DNA of 64,000 nt, from NCBI GenBank assembly GCA_019113675.1, contig DXHA01000097.1:1-64000 (forward strand). The letters run 5' to 3'. Of the stretch, positions 29,946 through 41,499 are shown piece after piece (the stretch's first letter is position 1; each line of letters opens with the position of its first letter). The stretch comes from Candidatus Yaniella excrementigallinarum. GTDB lineage: Bacteria > Actinomycetota > Actinomycetes > Actinomycetales > Micrococcaceae. Made by a program: the position numbers and the translations under genes. The notes beneath the pieces were generated by a model. That model was not told the origin of the DNA and did not search any database. It saw nothing but the letters and a program-made list of their open reading frames with translations.

Positions 29946-31697
29946 ATGTCCACCGACGTCGTTCTTCCCACAGACCCGATAGCCGAACAGCCCAAGCGAT
30001 CCTGGATAAGACGTATGTTTGCCCTGATCGATCGGGCCCGTCGGCGTTTCGTACGCGAATGGGATTCTTCGATGTCGCTGCGAACCGCAGTGATTGCTGC
30101 GGCAGCCACCATCATTGGTTCATTATTCTTAGCCTTTTTTCTGACCCAGCAAATCACCAATGGGCTGTTTCAGTCACGGTTTAATCAGGTGCAGGCCGAA
30201 GCCAACCATGCATTGCAGCAAACCCGCCAGGTATTTGAAAATGCGGCTACTGCAGACGAAGATTCCACCACCTCGCTGGTGGCAGATACCTTACGCCAGC
30301 TGACCACCGATGACACAGCGTTTGCCCGCGACTTTTTACTGGTCCCGTTGGAGGCCGACGATAATCTCTACGTCGGTTCGATGAGTTCTGGTGGTGCTAC
30401 CGAACAACTGATCACCGATGATCTTGCTGAACAGGTATCTTCTGGTAGCGGCATCTATTACCAGTCCATTTCGCTACCGGATGCCGGATCGACACAACCG
30501 GGATTGGCCTTTGGCACCCAGGTTGTACTGCCACCGGGTAACTACTATGCGTTATATTTCATTTACGACCTATCCGATGTACAAGCCACCATTGACTACC
30601 TGCTCAATGTCTTATTGGTGGCCGGGGTGGTACTGGTCATCATGAACATTGGTATCGCATTGTGGGTGACACACTCTGTGGGAAAGCCGATCCAGCAGGC
30701 AGCTCAAACAGCCGAATGGTTATCATCAGGGGATTTGTCGGTGCGCATGGATGTCAAACGTACCGATGAGATCGGCTCGCTTTCGGAATCATTCAATAAG
30801 ATGGCCGACAACATTCAAGACCAGATCACCCAGCTGGCCGATCTATCCCAGATTCAACAACGATTCGTATCTGATGTCTCGCACGAGCTGCGTACTCCAC
30901 TGACCACTGTTCGGATGGCTTCCGAGGTCCTTTATGAATCTCGTAACGAACTGGACCCGGTACTGCGGCGCTCTACAGAGCTGATGCATCACCAAGTCGA
31001 ACGGTTCCAAGCGCTACTAGCTGACCTCTTGGAGATTTCTCGTTTTGATGCTGGGGCTGCAGAAGTATCCTGGGAGAAAACCGACCTGTTACACTTAGCC
31101 GCCGATGTTGCTTTAACTGCCCAGCCACTAGCCGATGAAACGGACACACAATTATCCATTGTGGCAAAAGGCGACTCGTTTACTGCTGAAGTTGATTCCC
31201 GTCGAATCGAACGTATTTTACGCAACCTAGTTAATAACGCCATCGAACATGGCGAATCCCAACCGGTCGACGTAATTTTGCAAGCAGACGATACAGCAGT
31301 CTCAATTGTGGTACGTGATCACGGTATGGGCATGTCCGAAGAACATCTGCAACACGTCTTCGATCGGTTCTGGCGTGCCGACCCTGCTCGCACGCGAACT
31401 ACCGGAGGCTCTGGTCTTGGTCTGGCTATTGCAGTAGAAGATACCCGGTTGCATCACGGCGTGATCGACGCCTGGGGCAAGTTATCGCAGGGCTCAGCCT
31501 TTCGTGTCACCCTACCGCGGGTTTCAGGCACCGAGCTTTCCGGGGAGCCACCGCTGCCCCTTCCTCCCGAATATGACCGGGCAAAACGCATCGCGCCACG
31601 TGACGTGGATGCTACCGTATCCGATACCTCCCAATCTGCAGTATTCGACCGAGTAACAGAACAGCACCTATACCAGCCCAGAGGCGACCATCCATGA
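29946..31697 (+). CDS. mtrB: Sensor histidine kinase MtrB
   Basis: Two TMs, HAMP, FVSDVSHELRTPLTTVRMASEVLYESR and GGSGLGLAIAVEDTRLHHG; directly follows mtrA. Confidence 0.94.
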   Translation: MSTDVVLPTDPIAEQPKRSWIRRMFALIDRARRRFVREWDSSMSLRTAVIAAAATIIGSLFLAFFLTQQITNGLFQSRFNQVQAEANHALQQTRQVFENAATADEDSTTSLVADTLRQLTTDDTAFARDFLLVPLEADDNLYVGSMSSGGATEQLITDDLAEQVSSGSGIYYQSISLPDAGSTQPGLAFGTQVVLPPGNYYALYFIYDLSDVQATIDYLLNVLLVAGVVLVIMNIGIALWVTHSVGKPIQQAAQTAEWLSSGDLSVRMDVKRTDEIGSLSESFNKMADNIQDQITQLADLSQIQQRFVSDVSHELRTPLTTVRMASEVLYESRNELDPVLRRSTELMHHQVERFQALLADLLEISRFDAGAAEVSWEKTDLLHLAADVALTAQPLADETDTQLSIVAKGDSFTAEVDSRRIERILRNLVNNAIEHGESQPVDVILQADDTAVSIVVRDHGMGMSEEHLQHVFDRFWRADPARTRTTGGSGLGLAIAVEDTRLHHGVIDAWGKLSQGSAFRVTLPRVSGTELSGEPPLPLPPEYDRAKRIAPRDVDATVSDTSQSAVFDRVTEQHLYQPRGDHP

Positions 31698-33388
31698 GGT
31701 GCAGACGCCTATTGCGATCGCTGATTGCTGGTATCTGTGTAGCGATAACTCTTGCCGCATGCGCCAGCATTCCGCAGTCCGGTAAAGTCGGTGAATCTGA
31801 CCAACTAGCCGACGTCGATCAGGACGTTGCCTACACGTTTAACCCAGCCGGCCCCGCCCAAGATGCCACTCCAACCTCGATTATCAACGGCTTCATCCTG
31901 GCCGCCACCGGCATTCAAGGCGACTTTTCTACTGCCCGCGAGTTCCTCACCGACTCTGCGGCCAACGATTGGGACCCGCACGCCCAAACCACTATTTATA
32001 CCGGTAAACCGATCGTTGATTCCACCAACGACAATGATTACAACGTGGAATTGTCATCGGTTGGTTCACTGGATAACAGCGGGGTTCTAGAACTGGCCGA
32101 TGACGGCGAAACTAAAGAATTTGAATTCAGCCTGGTTCAGGTTGACGGGCAATGGCGTATTGACGAAGTTCCTGACGGCATCAGCTTGGACTCGGCCCAG
32201 TTCCGGGCCCTATTCAACACCCAAACGCTGTATTTTTACGATCCAAGCTATTCATATGCCGTACCCGATGTGCGTTGGCTACTAAACACCTCAGACCAAA
32301 CCGTGGCGATAGTCAATGCGCTGCTGGATGGTCCGGCTGACTACCTTGACGGGGCTGTGGTGTCTGCATTTTCCTCCGATGCCGATTTGTTAGGCAATAC
32401 CATCCCCGTCTCTGCATCTACCGCCCAGGTGGATTTCACTGATGAAACGTTTCAGGATACATCTGAGCTAACTCGTCATCGCATGCAACAACAGCTGGAA
32501 TTGACTTTAGAGCGCTACCCGGGGATCGCCGATGTGACGATGACCGAGGAACGCTCGGTGTTAGAACTCGATGAACCTCCACAGGATTTTGTATCGGTAG
32601 ATAGTACCGTGACGACGGGAAACACTCAGGTAGGTATTGACCCTGATAGTGATCAGCTGGTTGCCTACGAAGCCAATTCAATGAGTCCGTTATCCGGTTT
32701 TCCTAACGTTTCCAACTTAGAACCCCTCGATCCTACGATGAATCGAAAACGCACCGCGGCCGCATTTGTCAATGCCGACCGGGATACGCTCTATGTGGCT
32801 AATGATTCACCGCAAACGTATGAAATCGCTACCGGGACTGAGCTGATTGCGCCTTCAATTGATGTTCATGACTGGGTATACACAGCTACCGACGGCAACA
32901 CTATTATTGCTGCCAAAACTGCTCGGACCGGACAAGTAACAGAAATTAATCATCCTTGGGCCGACCAAGATGTAGAAATTACAGCACTGCGCATCTCTCC
33001 TGAAGGGACCCGTGCTGCAGTAGTGGTAACGCCCCAAGATGGCCCGGCACAATTATATTTAGCTGGGATTATTCGCGACGAAGATGGTCAACCCCAGGCT
33101 TTAGGCAACACGTTTAAGCTTCAGACCGATGAACCCCCAAATCAGGTGGCTTGGTACTCCACTGCCGAAGTGCTTGCTGGCAGAGTATCAAAACGTGAGC
33201 GTGTAGAACTGGAGCTGGTCGGATTTACTGGCCCATCGGTGAGTTTCAAACCCATGCTTGGTATGGTCAACTTCTCCACCGGTGCTGGTAATGTTTACGC
33301 CGAAACCGAAGACAGCGTTTATTTGCGAGTTGGCAATAATTGGCGAGCCCAACCGGAGGCCGCCACCCAGTTATCTTATCCAGGCTGA
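31694..33388 (+). CDS. lpqB: Lipoprotein LpqB
   Basis: Lipobox (ITLAACASIPQSG), GerMN-like and C-terminal propeller-like regions, and the mtrA-mtrB-lpqB order. Confidence 0.93.
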   Translation: MRCRRLLRSLIAGICVAITLAACASIPQSGKVGESDQLADVDQDVAYTFNPAGPAQDATPTSIINGFILAATGIQGDFSTAREFLTDSAANDWDPHAQTTIYTGKPIVDSTNDNDYNVELSSVGSLDNSGVLELADDGETKEFEFSLVQVDGQWRIDEVPDGISLDSAQFRALFNTQTLYFYDPSYSYAVPDVRWLLNTSDQTVAIVNALLDGPADYLDGAVVSAFSSDADLLGNTIPVSASTAQVDFTDETFQDTSELTRHRMQQQLELTLERYPGIADVTMTEERSVLELDEPPQDFVSVDSTVTTGNTQVGIDPDSDQLVAYEANSMSPLSGFPNVSNLEPLDPTMNRKRTAAAFVNADRDTLYVANDSPQTYEIATGTELIAPSIDVHDWVYTATDGNTIIAAKTARTGQVTEINHPWADQDVEITALRISPEGTRAAVVVTPQDGPAQLYLAGIIRDEDGQPQALGNTFKLQTDEPPNQVAWYSTAEVLAGRVSKRERVELELVGFTGPSVSFKPMLGMVNFSTGAGNVYAETEDSVYLRVGNNWRAQPEAATQLSYPG

Positions 33389-33447
33389 TATTCACAAACC
33401 AACCTGCCAGACCACATAGCGCAGCAAGGTTAAGGCACACTGATGGC

Positions 33448-34215
33448 ATGAAAGCGTTGCTACACGGCCTGGATGCGTTGTTTACGTCGACCACCGCCAA
33501 AACACTGGCAGGTGCCTGGCGCGGTATGAGCAATTTAATTTTGCCTAATCCGTGCGTGCTATGCACCTGGTCTGATGCAGTAGAACATCAATTGTGTTTA
33601 CGGTGTAGGACACTACTGAAAGACCAACACCGTCAAATTATTCAGGCCCAGGACTATGCCGATGGCCTACCGATAAACTTGGTGACGGGCCAGGCACTGC
33701 CGGTATTTGCCTCGTCGTTATATACCGATCAAATGGCGAGAGTTTTATTGCAATTTAAAGATCACCAGTGCATACGGCTTGCCGGTTTTTTGCGACCCAT
33801 TATGTATCGCACCATGCAGTATGCAGCAGATTATTTGCAGGAACCATATTATCGGCTGATGCCGATACCTGCATCGTCCAGTAGTATGCGCAAGAGGGGC
33901 TATAACCCAGTAACAGTTATGTTGCCTAAGCCGCTTCCCGCAACGCTTATCTACGATGCAAAAACACTCAAGATCCGATGGCATATGCTGCACCATGCAT
34001 CGCATCGTGGAACAGGCAGCCAGAGGCGACGTGCAGCCTCAAAGGGAAAGTTCCGTCTGGCTACCAACCACCAAGCACCTGCTGAACCAGTAATTTTAGT
34101 TGACGACGTCTTGACTACCGGAGCTACCATCGCGGCGGCGGCTAGAACCCTAGAAACAGCTGGCTTTGATGTGGTTGCTGCCGTTGTTATTTCAGCAGTT
34201 ATGCCCCGGAGTTAA
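33448..34215 (+). CDS. ComF family phosphoribosyltransferase-like protein
   Basis: CVLCTWSDAVEHQLCLRC zinc-like cysteines, PASSSSMRKRGYNPV and PRT loop VILVDDVLTTGATIAAAARTL. Confidence 0.9.
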   Translation: MKALLHGLDALFTSTTAKTLAGAWRGMSNLILPNPCVLCTWSDAVEHQLCLRCRTLLKDQHRQIIQAQDYADGLPINLVTGQALPVFASSLYTDQMARVLLQFKDHQCIRLAGFLRPIMYRTMQYAADYLQEPYYRLMPIPASSSSMRKRGYNPVTVMLPKPLPATLIYDAKTLKIRWHMLHHASHRGTGSQRRRAASKGKFRLATNHQAPAEPVILVDDVLTTGATIAAAARTLETAGFDVVAAVVISAVMPRS

Positions 34216-34364
34216 TCGAAATCACAGTAGGTCTGTGTTAAAACTTATCCTGGCGGCCTGCAACGGGTACCATAGGGATGACCAGTGTGGCGGCGGAATA
34301 GCACAAGACAGATCTTCGTGTTTCGTCGCTACCGTTATTGTTCTAAGTACACGAGGAGGATTTG

Positions 34365-35042
34365 ATGGCACTAGACATCAATTACCTGGCCCGCGATACG
34401 GATCTGTCGGATGATTTTCGTTCGTATGTTGAAGAGAAATTTGACAAGATCTCATCATTGACCGAACAAGCACAGCGTCTGGAGGTCAAGCTTGTATCTC
34501 GTGAATCGCACACTGGAGCTTCCGGAATGGTGACAGCAGAAATTACTCTGCACTCGCCACGTAACGTCGTTCGTTCTGAAGCCAATAATAATGACAAGCA
34601 GGTTGCTTTCGACCATGCTTTTGCTCGGCTCCAGGAGCGGTTGCGTCGTCTACGCGAACGCGCAAAGAGCGGTCATCGGCGTCCTTCGGTACAGGAAATT
34701 ACTCAAAACTTTTCTCCGGTACCGTCTGACGTATCGCTTGTTGAAGAAGTCTTGGAACAACAAGCTGCCGAAGCCCAGGAACAAGCAGAACAAGAACGCT
34801 TGGAACAAAACGGTGACATACCGGTCACCATTCGTCGGAAAGTCTTTCCCACCCAGAAGATGACACTGGACGATGCCATCGACAACATGGAATTGGTAGG
34901 CCACGATTTCTACCTTTTCATTGATGAAGAAACCGAACTTCCCTCTGTTGCTTATCGTCGTCGTGGTTGGTCCTACGGTGTGATCGCCATGGGGGACGAA
35001 CCCTCGGAAACCATCCGCGATTATCGCCAAGCTGAAGCATAA
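34365..35042 (+). CDS. hpf: Ribosome hibernation-promoting factor, long form
   Basis: N-terminal RaiA domain and long-HPF C-terminal VIRRKVFPTQKMTLDDAIDNMELVGHDFYLFIDEETELPSVAYRRRGWSYGVI. GAGGAGG precedes ATG. Confidence 0.94.
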   Translation: MALDINYLARDTDLSDDFRSYVEEKFDKISSLTEQAQRLEVKLVSRESHTGASGMVTAEITLHSPRNVVRSEANNNDKQVAFDHAFARLQERLRRLRERAKSGHRRPSVQEITQNFSPVPSDVSLVEEVLEQQAAEAQEQAEQERLEQNGDIPVTIRRKVFPTQKMTLDDAIDNMELVGHDFYLFIDEETELPSVAYRRRGWSYGVIAMGDEPSETIRDYRQAEA

Positions 35043-35059
35043 AGCTAGCTGCGTAACGG

Positions 35060-35089
35060 TGATGCCCCATCATATCCGGTGGGGCATCA
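35060..35089 (+). terminator. U-tract-less hairpin between hpf and secA
   Basis: Perfect 10-bp stem TGATGCCCCA / TGGGGCATCA with a 10-nt loop, 17 nt after the hpf stop. Confidence 0.55.
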
Positions 35090-35195
35090 TGTATGTGAAA
35101 AACATTCAGTTTGGTAACTGAACAGGCTTGCGACGTAGACTATCAGCAGTGCGTGGCACCCGCGCCAAGACACGAACTTTGGGAGTAAAAAACAC

Positions 35196-37940
35196 GTGGC
35201 ATCATTTATTGAACGGATTCTACGGACCGGTGAGAAGCGCACCATAAAACGTTTGCGCCGGTACGCAGAGGCCGTGAATTTAGTTGAAGATGACTTCAAA
35301 GCGCTCTCAGATGCTGAACTCCGCGCCGAGACAGACAAGTTCAAAGCACAAATTGCCGATGGCACAAGCCTTAATGCGTTACTACCTGAGGTTTTCGCGG
35401 CCGTCCGCGAGGCCGCGTCCCGCACTGTGGGACTGCGTCATTTTGATGTACAGCTTATGGGCGGTGCCGCACTGCACGAAGGTATGATCGCCGAAATGAA
35501 AACCGGTGAGGGAAAGACTCTGGTGGCTACCGCTCCGGCCTACCTCAACGCGTTGACCGGCGATCCGGTGCATATTGTTACTGTCAATGATTATTTGGCT
35601 GAATACCAGTCTGAATTGATGGGGCGTATCTTCCGTTTTCTCGGGATGAGCACCGGCGTGATCTCTTCAGGACTGCCACCTTCGAAACGCAAAGAACAGT
35701 ACGACGCAGACGTTACCTATGGTACAAATAATGAATTTGGTTTCGACTATCTTCGCGACAATATGGTCATGTCCAAAGAAGATATGGTTCAGCGCGGCCA
35801 CGGTTTTGCCATTGTTGACGAAATCGACTCAATTCTGATTGATGAGGCCCGTACTCCGCTGATTATCTCCGGACCTGCCCAGGGGGATGTATCGGGATGG
35901 TATTCTCAGTTTGCCAACCTTGCACCGCGGTTGAAACGCGACGTGGACTATGAGATTGACGAGAAAAAACGCACTGTTTCAGTTCTGGAGCCCGGTATTG
36001 ACAAGGTTGAAGATTGGCTAGGCATCGATAACCTTTACGAATCTGCCAACACCCCGCTTATCGGTCACCTCAACAATGCTATCCGCGCCAAAGAGCTCTT
36101 TATCCGTGGCAAAGAATACGAAATTATTGACGGCGAAGTCCGTATTGTAGACGAACATACCGGTCGCATGCTGCCGGGACGACGCCTATCGGATGGATTA
36201 CACCAGGCCATTGAGGCCAAAGAAAAAGTACGGGTCAAACCAGAAAATCAAACCCTGGCGTCAGTGACCTTGCAGAATTACTTCCGCAAATACAACAAAT
36301 TGTCGGGAATGACCGGTACCGCGGAGACAGAAGCTGGCGAATTTATGTCGACCTACGAATTGGGTGTTGTACCCATTCCCACGCATAAAGAAGTCCAACG
36401 TATCGACCGTCAAGACCTCGTGTATAAACACGAACGAGCAAAGTTTGCTGCGGTGGTCGAAGACGTGGTGGAGCGTCACGAGTCTCAACAGCCGATCTTG
36501 ATCGGTACAACATCGGTTGATAAATCCGAGTACGTGTCGAAACTTTTGGCCAAAGCCGGGGTAAAACATGAAGTCCTTAACGCGAAAAACTATGCGCGTG
36601 AGGCGGCAATCATCGCTGATGCCGGTCGTCCAGGTGCAGTCACCGTTGCTACAAATATGGCCGGACGAGGTACTGACATCATCTTGGGCGGTAACGCAGA
36701 GTTTGCAGCGGTCGCCGAAATGAACCGTCGGGGCTTAGACCCCGAAGAGTCCCCAGAGGAATACGAGCAGGTGTGGGATGAGGTCTTTGAAAAAGCCAAA
36801 GCCGATACTGAACACGAACGTGAAGTCGTTAAGGAAGCCGGCGGATTATACGTCCTAGGTACGGAACGCCACGAATCTCGTCGTATCGATAATCAGCTTC
36901 GTGGTCGTTCTGGGCGTCAGGGTGATCCTGGCGAATCACGTTTTTACTTATCGATGACTGATGATTTGCTGCGACTCTTCAATGCGGGTATGGCCCAGCG
37001 TGTGATGAGCATGAGTAACTACCCTGACGATATGCCGCTGGAAGCCAATATGGTAAGTAAAGCCATTGAACGCGCCCAGGCTACCGTTGAAGAACGCAAT
37101 ACACAGCAGCGTAAAGATGTGCTCAAATATGACCAGGTCATGAACTCGCAACGTGAGGCGATCTATAACGACCGTCGTCAAATTCTTGAAGGCGAAGACC
37201 TACAGAACCAGATTACTGAGTTCATTAGAGACTCCATCTCAGACATCGTCGATGAGGCATATCAAATGGATAAGAATGAAACCGTCGACGGCGACCTGTT
37301 ATGGCAACATCTTAAAGGGTTATACCCGGTATCGCTTACTCAAGAAGACATTGAACAAGAACTAGGACCATTGGATAGCATCCGTCCCGACGAGCTCAAG
37401 CGGGAGCTGACCTCAGACGCTAATGTGCTATATGAGCTGCGAGAAGAAGAGCTTGGCGAAGAGTTGTTACGGAACCTTGAGCGGCGGGTCGTATTGGAAT
37501 CGCTTGGACAGAAATGGCAAGAACACCTCTACGAGATGGATTACTTGCGTGAAGGCGTCGGTCTACGGGCCATGGCACAGCGCGACCCGCTGGTGGAATA
37601 CCAGCGCGAAGGCCACTACATGTTTCAGTCAATGATGCAAGCTGTTCGTGAGGATGCCGTATATAAACTCTTCCATATGACTGTGCGGAAACCAGAAGTC
37701 AAAGTTGGTTCAGACATGCCTGGTGTCGCAGCTGACGTCACGCAGGTTACCGGTTTTGCGGACCGGAAACAGCCCCTACAATACTCCGGACCATCTGCGT
37801 CGGCCCCGGGTGCCACAACCACCCAAACTCGTGCCGCTGACGGACAAAAAGTTCAACAGCGGCAAAAGAGTCGTGCAGAACGCAAAGCAGAAGAGCGCGA
37901 AGCGCGCAAAGCCGCTAAGAAGGCACGCAAAAACGCTTAG
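35196..37940 (+). CDS. secA: Preprotein translocase ATPase SecA
   Basis: [60 protein letters not shown] and [18 protein letters not shown] start. Confidence 0.98.
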   Translation: MASFIERILRTGEKRTIKRLRRYAEAVNLVEDDFKALSDAELRAETDKFKAQIADGTSLNALLPEVFAAVREAASRTVGLRHFDVQLMGGAALHEGMIAEMKTGEGKTLVATAPAYLNALTGDPVHIVTVNDYLAEYQSELMGRIFRFLGMSTGVISSGLPPSKRKEQYDADVTYGTNNEFGFDYLRDNMVMSKEDMVQRGHGFAIVDEIDSILIDEARTPLIISGPAQGDVSGWYSQFANLAPRLKRDVDYEIDEKKRTVSVLEPGIDKVEDWLGIDNLYESANTPLIGHLNNAIRAKELFIRGKEYEIIDGEVRIVDEHTGRMLPGRRLSDGLHQAIEAKEKVRVKPENQTLASVTLQNYFRKYNKLSGMTGTAETEAGEFMSTYELGVVPIPTHKEVQRIDRQDLVYKHERAKFAAVVEDVVERHESQQPILIGTTSVDKSEYVSKLLAKAGVKHEVLNAKNYAREAAIIADAGRPGAVTVATNMAGRGTDIILGGNAEFAAVAEMNRRGLDPEESPEEYEQVWDEVFEKAKADTEHEREVVKEAGGLYVLGTERHESRRIDNQLRGRSGRQGDPGESRFYLSMTDDLLRLFNAGMAQRVMSMSNYPDDMPLEANMVSKAIERAQATVEERNTQQRKDVLKYDQVMNSQREAIYNDRRQILEGEDLQNQITEFIRDSISDIVDEAYQMDKNETVDGDLLWQHLKGLYPVSLTQEDIEQELGPLDSIRPDELKRELTSDANVLYELREEELGEELLRNLERRVVLESLGQKWQEHLYEMDYLREGVGLRAMAQRDPLVEYQREGHYMFQSMMQAVREDAVYKLFHMTVRKPEVKVGSDMPGVAADVTQVTGFADRKQPLQYSGPSASAPGATTTQTRAADGQKVQQRQKSRAERKAEEREARKAAKKARKNA

Positions 37941-38572
37941 CCAATTTCAAAGGCTGTGACCCTCCAGCGTTCACGATGTAGTTGTAACCGCATTGCTATC
38001 GCACGGGCACGCTGGCCAACCCGGATGGTCATTGAGGTTTCCCAATCTCCGTTGGTCTGAAGCGCAGCACGCACGCCGATCGGGATAATAGATGGAACCT
38101 TTGAGGTACCACTGCGAATTGCCAAATATTGTCCGCTTGCGGTGCGCTCCACTCGGGCACGCAGCTTATGGAACAGTTCCCACTCGATCCAAGATCCCAA
38201 CTGCCTAAATGGTCGCAACCCGAGTTCGGCTTCCACAAACGCGGCGCCGATGGTTTGTGTCATCTTTTTGATCGAACTCTGTTGCGATATTTGGCGTTGA
38301 TACTCTAGCTCCTGCTCGTGGTCTGGGCCATATTCAACCAGACTTGATGAAGCAGTACGTATTCGTTGGTTTGCATCCGGTGCGAATTGCTCGGCAGGCG
38401 ATAGTAGATCTAATGCCGATAGATGTTGAATCTCGGTGTTTGCAGAGTTAGGCACTCGCCGGATGTCTAATGCTTCGCTTGGAACGGGACTGAGGTGCCG
38501 GACTGCATCGAGCTGTCTACCCGGTTGTTCATGTGGATCGAAGTAAAATGGTTGGGAAAGTGCAGTTGACAT
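37937..38572 (-). CDS. Rv3235-like family protein
   Basis: C-terminal [34 protein letters not shown]...[28 protein letters not shown]; location beside secA. Confidence 0.75.
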   Translation of the reverse strand: MSTALSQPFYFDPHEQPGRQLDAVRHLSPVPSEALDIRRVPNSANTEIQHLSALDLLSPAEQFAPDANQRIRTASSSLVEYGPDHEQELEYQRQISQQSSIKKMTQTIGAAFVEAELGLRPFRQLGSWIEWELFHKLRARVERTASGQYLAIRSGTSKVPSIIPIGVRAALQTNGDWETSMTIRVGQRARAIAMRLQLHRERWRVTAFEIG

Positions 38573-38625
38573 GGTTTTCCTCTCTGGGTGTGAGTTGCTT
38601 GGGCTGGTGGTTAGGTGAGGCTGAG

Positions 38626-39618
38626 TTATTCTGTGAAAGGTGGTGCGTTAAGTACCGTTCCGGGTACTAACGTGTGCGGGTCGTTACCGATGATGTCTTG
38701 GTTGTGGTACCACCATTGACGCCAACGTCGATCAATTTGGATGATCGTGGCGTCTGCCCCCAGTTCCAGGTGGGCCAGGTCCCACAGGCTGTCACCACGT
38801 ACCACTACAACCGTGGGGTCTTCAGCTGACCGATCTGGGTTGGGCGGGGTGATATACGGTGTTGGACCCGGTTTTTCGGGAACAAAAGGTTCAGGCGAGT
38901 CGGGTTTGCTGGTCGTATAGTTATCAACAGCATCTGGGCCACTGTGAGGTACCGGAATTGTGGTGATTTGGCGTGGCATCGGTTCCACTGCCGTAGCAGC
39001 ACTCGTGGGATGCTTGTCGACGTGTGCAGATCCGGTAGGGCTTGAACGGTGAGAAGTGTCTGGCGCAGACGGTGATGCAGGCTCAGGTGTAGGGTCCGGG
39101 GCGTCTAGTTCAGGGCCTTCGGCCGTTGGTGCATTGAACGCTTCTGCTTCTTGCTCATTTGCCGGGGTGGGCTGCTCCAGTACCTGGGGCATAAATGCGT
39201 TGTCGGGGAGTGGAGAGGCTACTGGGGTAGTCTCGGTGTCTGGTACTTCAGCTGCAAAAGCTTGAGATCCCATCGCTAATTGGAAACCAAGAGCTGAGAT
39301 AATGATTCGCTGCAAAAATTTCGGTGTAAATAGCTTTGCCCACCGAGCAACCAGCGAGTTCTTTGTTTTCAGAGCGATGGCAAACCCTAGCCCTGCAATA
39401 ATAAAGACAAGCCATAAGGCACTGAGTCCTACGCCAAAGAAACCGCACAGTAGTGCGATCCAATGCTCAAGAGACTGAATCGACGAGGCAGCTGGATGTT
39501 GTTGCCATGTCTGGCCCATCCACCACAGCAGTGGACCAGTAAGTATCCCAAGCCCGGCAAGCAAAAGGTCTTCAAAACCCGCTCGCCGACGCGATCCTAG
39601 ATTAACATGGTTGCCCAA
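38626..39618 (-). CDS. LysM domain-containing membrane protein
   Basis: Three TM-like segments, Pro-rich linker and C-terminal LysM (VVVRGDSLWDLAHLELG...LVPGTVLNAPP). Confidence 0.82.
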   Translation of the reverse strand: MGNHVNLGSRRRAGFEDLLLAGLGILTGPLLWWMGQTWQQHPAASSIQSLEHWIALLCGFFGVGLSALWLVFIIAGLGFAIALKTKNSLVARWAKLFTPKFLQRIIISALGFQLAMGSQAFAAEVPDTETTPVASPLPDNAFMPQVLEQPTPANEQEAEAFNAPTAEGPELDAPDPTPEPASPSAPDTSHRSSPTGSAHVDKHPTSAATAVEPMPRQITTIPVPHSGPDAVDNYTTSKPDSPEPFVPEKPGPTPYITPPNPDRSAEDPTVVVVRGDSLWDLAHLELGADATIIQIDRRWRQWWYHNQDIIGNDPHTLVPGTVLNAPPFTE

Positions 39619-39837
39619 CGCTACCTCCTGATGGAATCTGTCCCTAAGTAATGACAGTAGTTCTACCCGGATATACGTTGCGTGTCAATGATTCATTATG
39701 ATTTTGTTTGATATATTTTGATTGAACTTAGATAAATACACGTACTAAATTTACTGAGCCCTATTGTTCTAAGCGTCGCATAGCTTGGGCGGGCATCAAG
39801 CGGTGAATTTTTTCCAGCCTAGTCATAGGCTGATTTC

Positions 39838-40407
39838 ATGCGTTGGAATGAGTTGTTTGCTGATCTGGAAGCCCAGCTGGAATTTGGTCAGTGGCAGGGG
39901 GTAGAGCAGGACGCCGCTGAGCTGACCCGAGGAATGTGGGCGGAGCTGACTCTAATGGATAGGCTGCGAGCAACCTTAGGCCAGACAGTGCGCTTGGTGC
40001 TTCATGGCGGAAGGTTGCAGGCGATCAAAGTGTTGACTGTCGGACCGACATGGGTTGGGGGCCTCGATGAGGCCGGAGCAATACTGCTCCCCAGGCCTGC
40101 AATCGTTGGCGTTGAAGCCATTTTGAAACATGCAATCGTTCCAGCGCGTCCGCTCTGTGCCGGTCCCAGTTTAGCGGCCGTATTTCGGGCGTTGGCTCGG
40201 CGCCGCGAAGCTGTGCAAGTTATCGGGCTGAGTGGCTCTGTTATTGCAGAAGGAACAATCGATAGGGTAGGCAAAGACCATTTTGACATAGCACTGCACG
40301 CCCGGGATGAATTTCGACGTTCTTCACATATCCAGGGGGTGCGGGTGGTTTCATGGGATGCTATCTCACTGGTGCGTGCTGCGCCGCTGGGCCTGCAAAA
40401 TCTCTAG
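39838..40407 (+). CDS. Conserved hypothetical protein, possibly with two Sm/SH3-like barrels
   Basis: Well-formed 189-aa ORF; barrel-like repeat patterns at VRLVLHGGRLQAIKVLTVGPTWVGGLDEAG and VQVIGLSGSVIAEGTIDRVGKDHFDIALH. Confidence 0.65.
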   Translation: MRWNELFADLEAQLEFGQWQGVEQDAAELTRGMWAELTLMDRLRATLGQTVRLVLHGGRLQAIKVLTVGPTWVGGLDEAGAILLPRPAIVGVEAILKHAIVPARPLCAGPSLAAVFRALARRREAVQVIGLSGSVIAEGTIDRVGKDHFDIALHARDEFRRSSHIQGVRVVSWDAISLVRAAPLGLQNL

Positions 40408-40422
40408 GAGCAAGCAGTGCGC

Positions 40423-40644
40423 CTACTGGTGCTGTTCGGTGTGTTCGGATTCGACCACTCGTTGGCGCTGCTCTTCGTGGAGTTGTTCGATGAATTCCTC
40501 AAATTTTTGAGAGTCAATTCGCCATTGACCGCGACCACCAATCTGGAAAGCCTCGAGCTCTCCTTTGAGCACCATAGTGCGCACGGCCGCAGTGGAAATT
40601 TGCAGTTCTTCTGCAACATCCGTCAGCGTCATGAAACGAGGCAC
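40423..40644 (-). CDS. BldC-like MerR-type helix-turn-helix regulator
   Basis: FMTLTDVAEELQISTAAVRTMVLKGELEAFQIGGRGQWRIDSQKFEEFIEQ. Likely GTG start near 40644. Confidence 0.85.
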   Translation of the reverse strand: MPRFMTLTDVAEELQISTAAVRTMVLKGELEAFQIGGRGQWRIDSQKFEEFIEQLHEEQRQRVVESEHTEQHQ

Positions 40645-40855
40645 GGTAACTCCTAATATTTGAGGTAGTTTGATCAATTTTGCAACTTTTAGGCTACTCT
40701 AGTTTCATATTGTTCACAAGTGAGGCGCTATATCGAATCGTGACGATTCTGCGGTTTAGTCAACGATTTGCCCGAAGAGGTACTTCAAGGCTTTTGTTCT
40801 TTGGTGCAATAGGTCACAGTAGATGCGGATACTCTGACTCCTTGAGGAAAAATGC

Positions 40856-41494
40856 ATGAATGAAAAACCAACAGAAGCGTCTCGTCTACGCGCACCGGGC
40901 GGGCGGGATCCGCGTTTGATTGTCGGCGTAATTCTCGTCCTGCTATCTGTCACCGGTGTGGTCGCACTCGTCCAATCTATGGACGCGAGACAAGGATATT
41001 GGGCAGCGTCAGTTGATATCGTGCCCGGCGCGCAGGTCAGCGCAGCGGATTTTCATATTGTCCAAGCCAACATCTCTGAGTCTGCCGACCGCTACTGGTC
41101 AGCAGAAGATAAGTTGCCACCGGAGTTTTTAGTCTCCTCCACGATTCGTCAGGGGGAGTTACTGCCTACAAAAGGAGTCGCTGAGTCTGACCCCGACGGT
41201 CGTCAACAAGTCGGCGTTCGAGTTTCTGAAGATATGCCTGCAGCAGTAAATCTGGGTTCAAGAGCTGATGTCTGGGTTGCGTTATTAGACGATGACGGAC
41301 GCGGTTTCGAGGAGCCAAATAAACTTGTTGGTAATGCAGAAGTCGTGGGAATTGACGATAACGCGTCGACGTTTGCGGTCGCGGACACTACGACCGTGTA
41401 TTTGATGTTATCGCAAGATTCCTTGCCTGCTGTACTCGATGCTCAAGCCAATGGCGCTCAAATATCCCTTGTACCCGCCACTGTTGGAAATTAG
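40856..41494 (+). CDS. SAF domain-containing protein (CpaB/RcpC-like)
   Basis: N-terminal TM, WAASVDIVPGAQVSAADFHIVQANI, STIRQGELLPTKGVAE and VGVRVSEDMPAAVNLGSRADVWVA. Confidence 0.75.
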   Translation: MNEKPTEASRLRAPGGRDPRLIVGVILVLLSVTGVVALVQSMDARQGYWAASVDIVPGAQVSAADFHIVQANISESADRYWSAEDKLPPEFLVSSTIRQGELLPTKGVAESDPDGRQQVGVRVSEDMPAAVNLGSRADVWVALLDDDGRGFEEPNKLVGNAEVVGIDDNASTFAVADTTTVYLMLSQDSLPAVLDAQANGAQISLVPATVGN

Positions 41495-41499
41495 CAACT

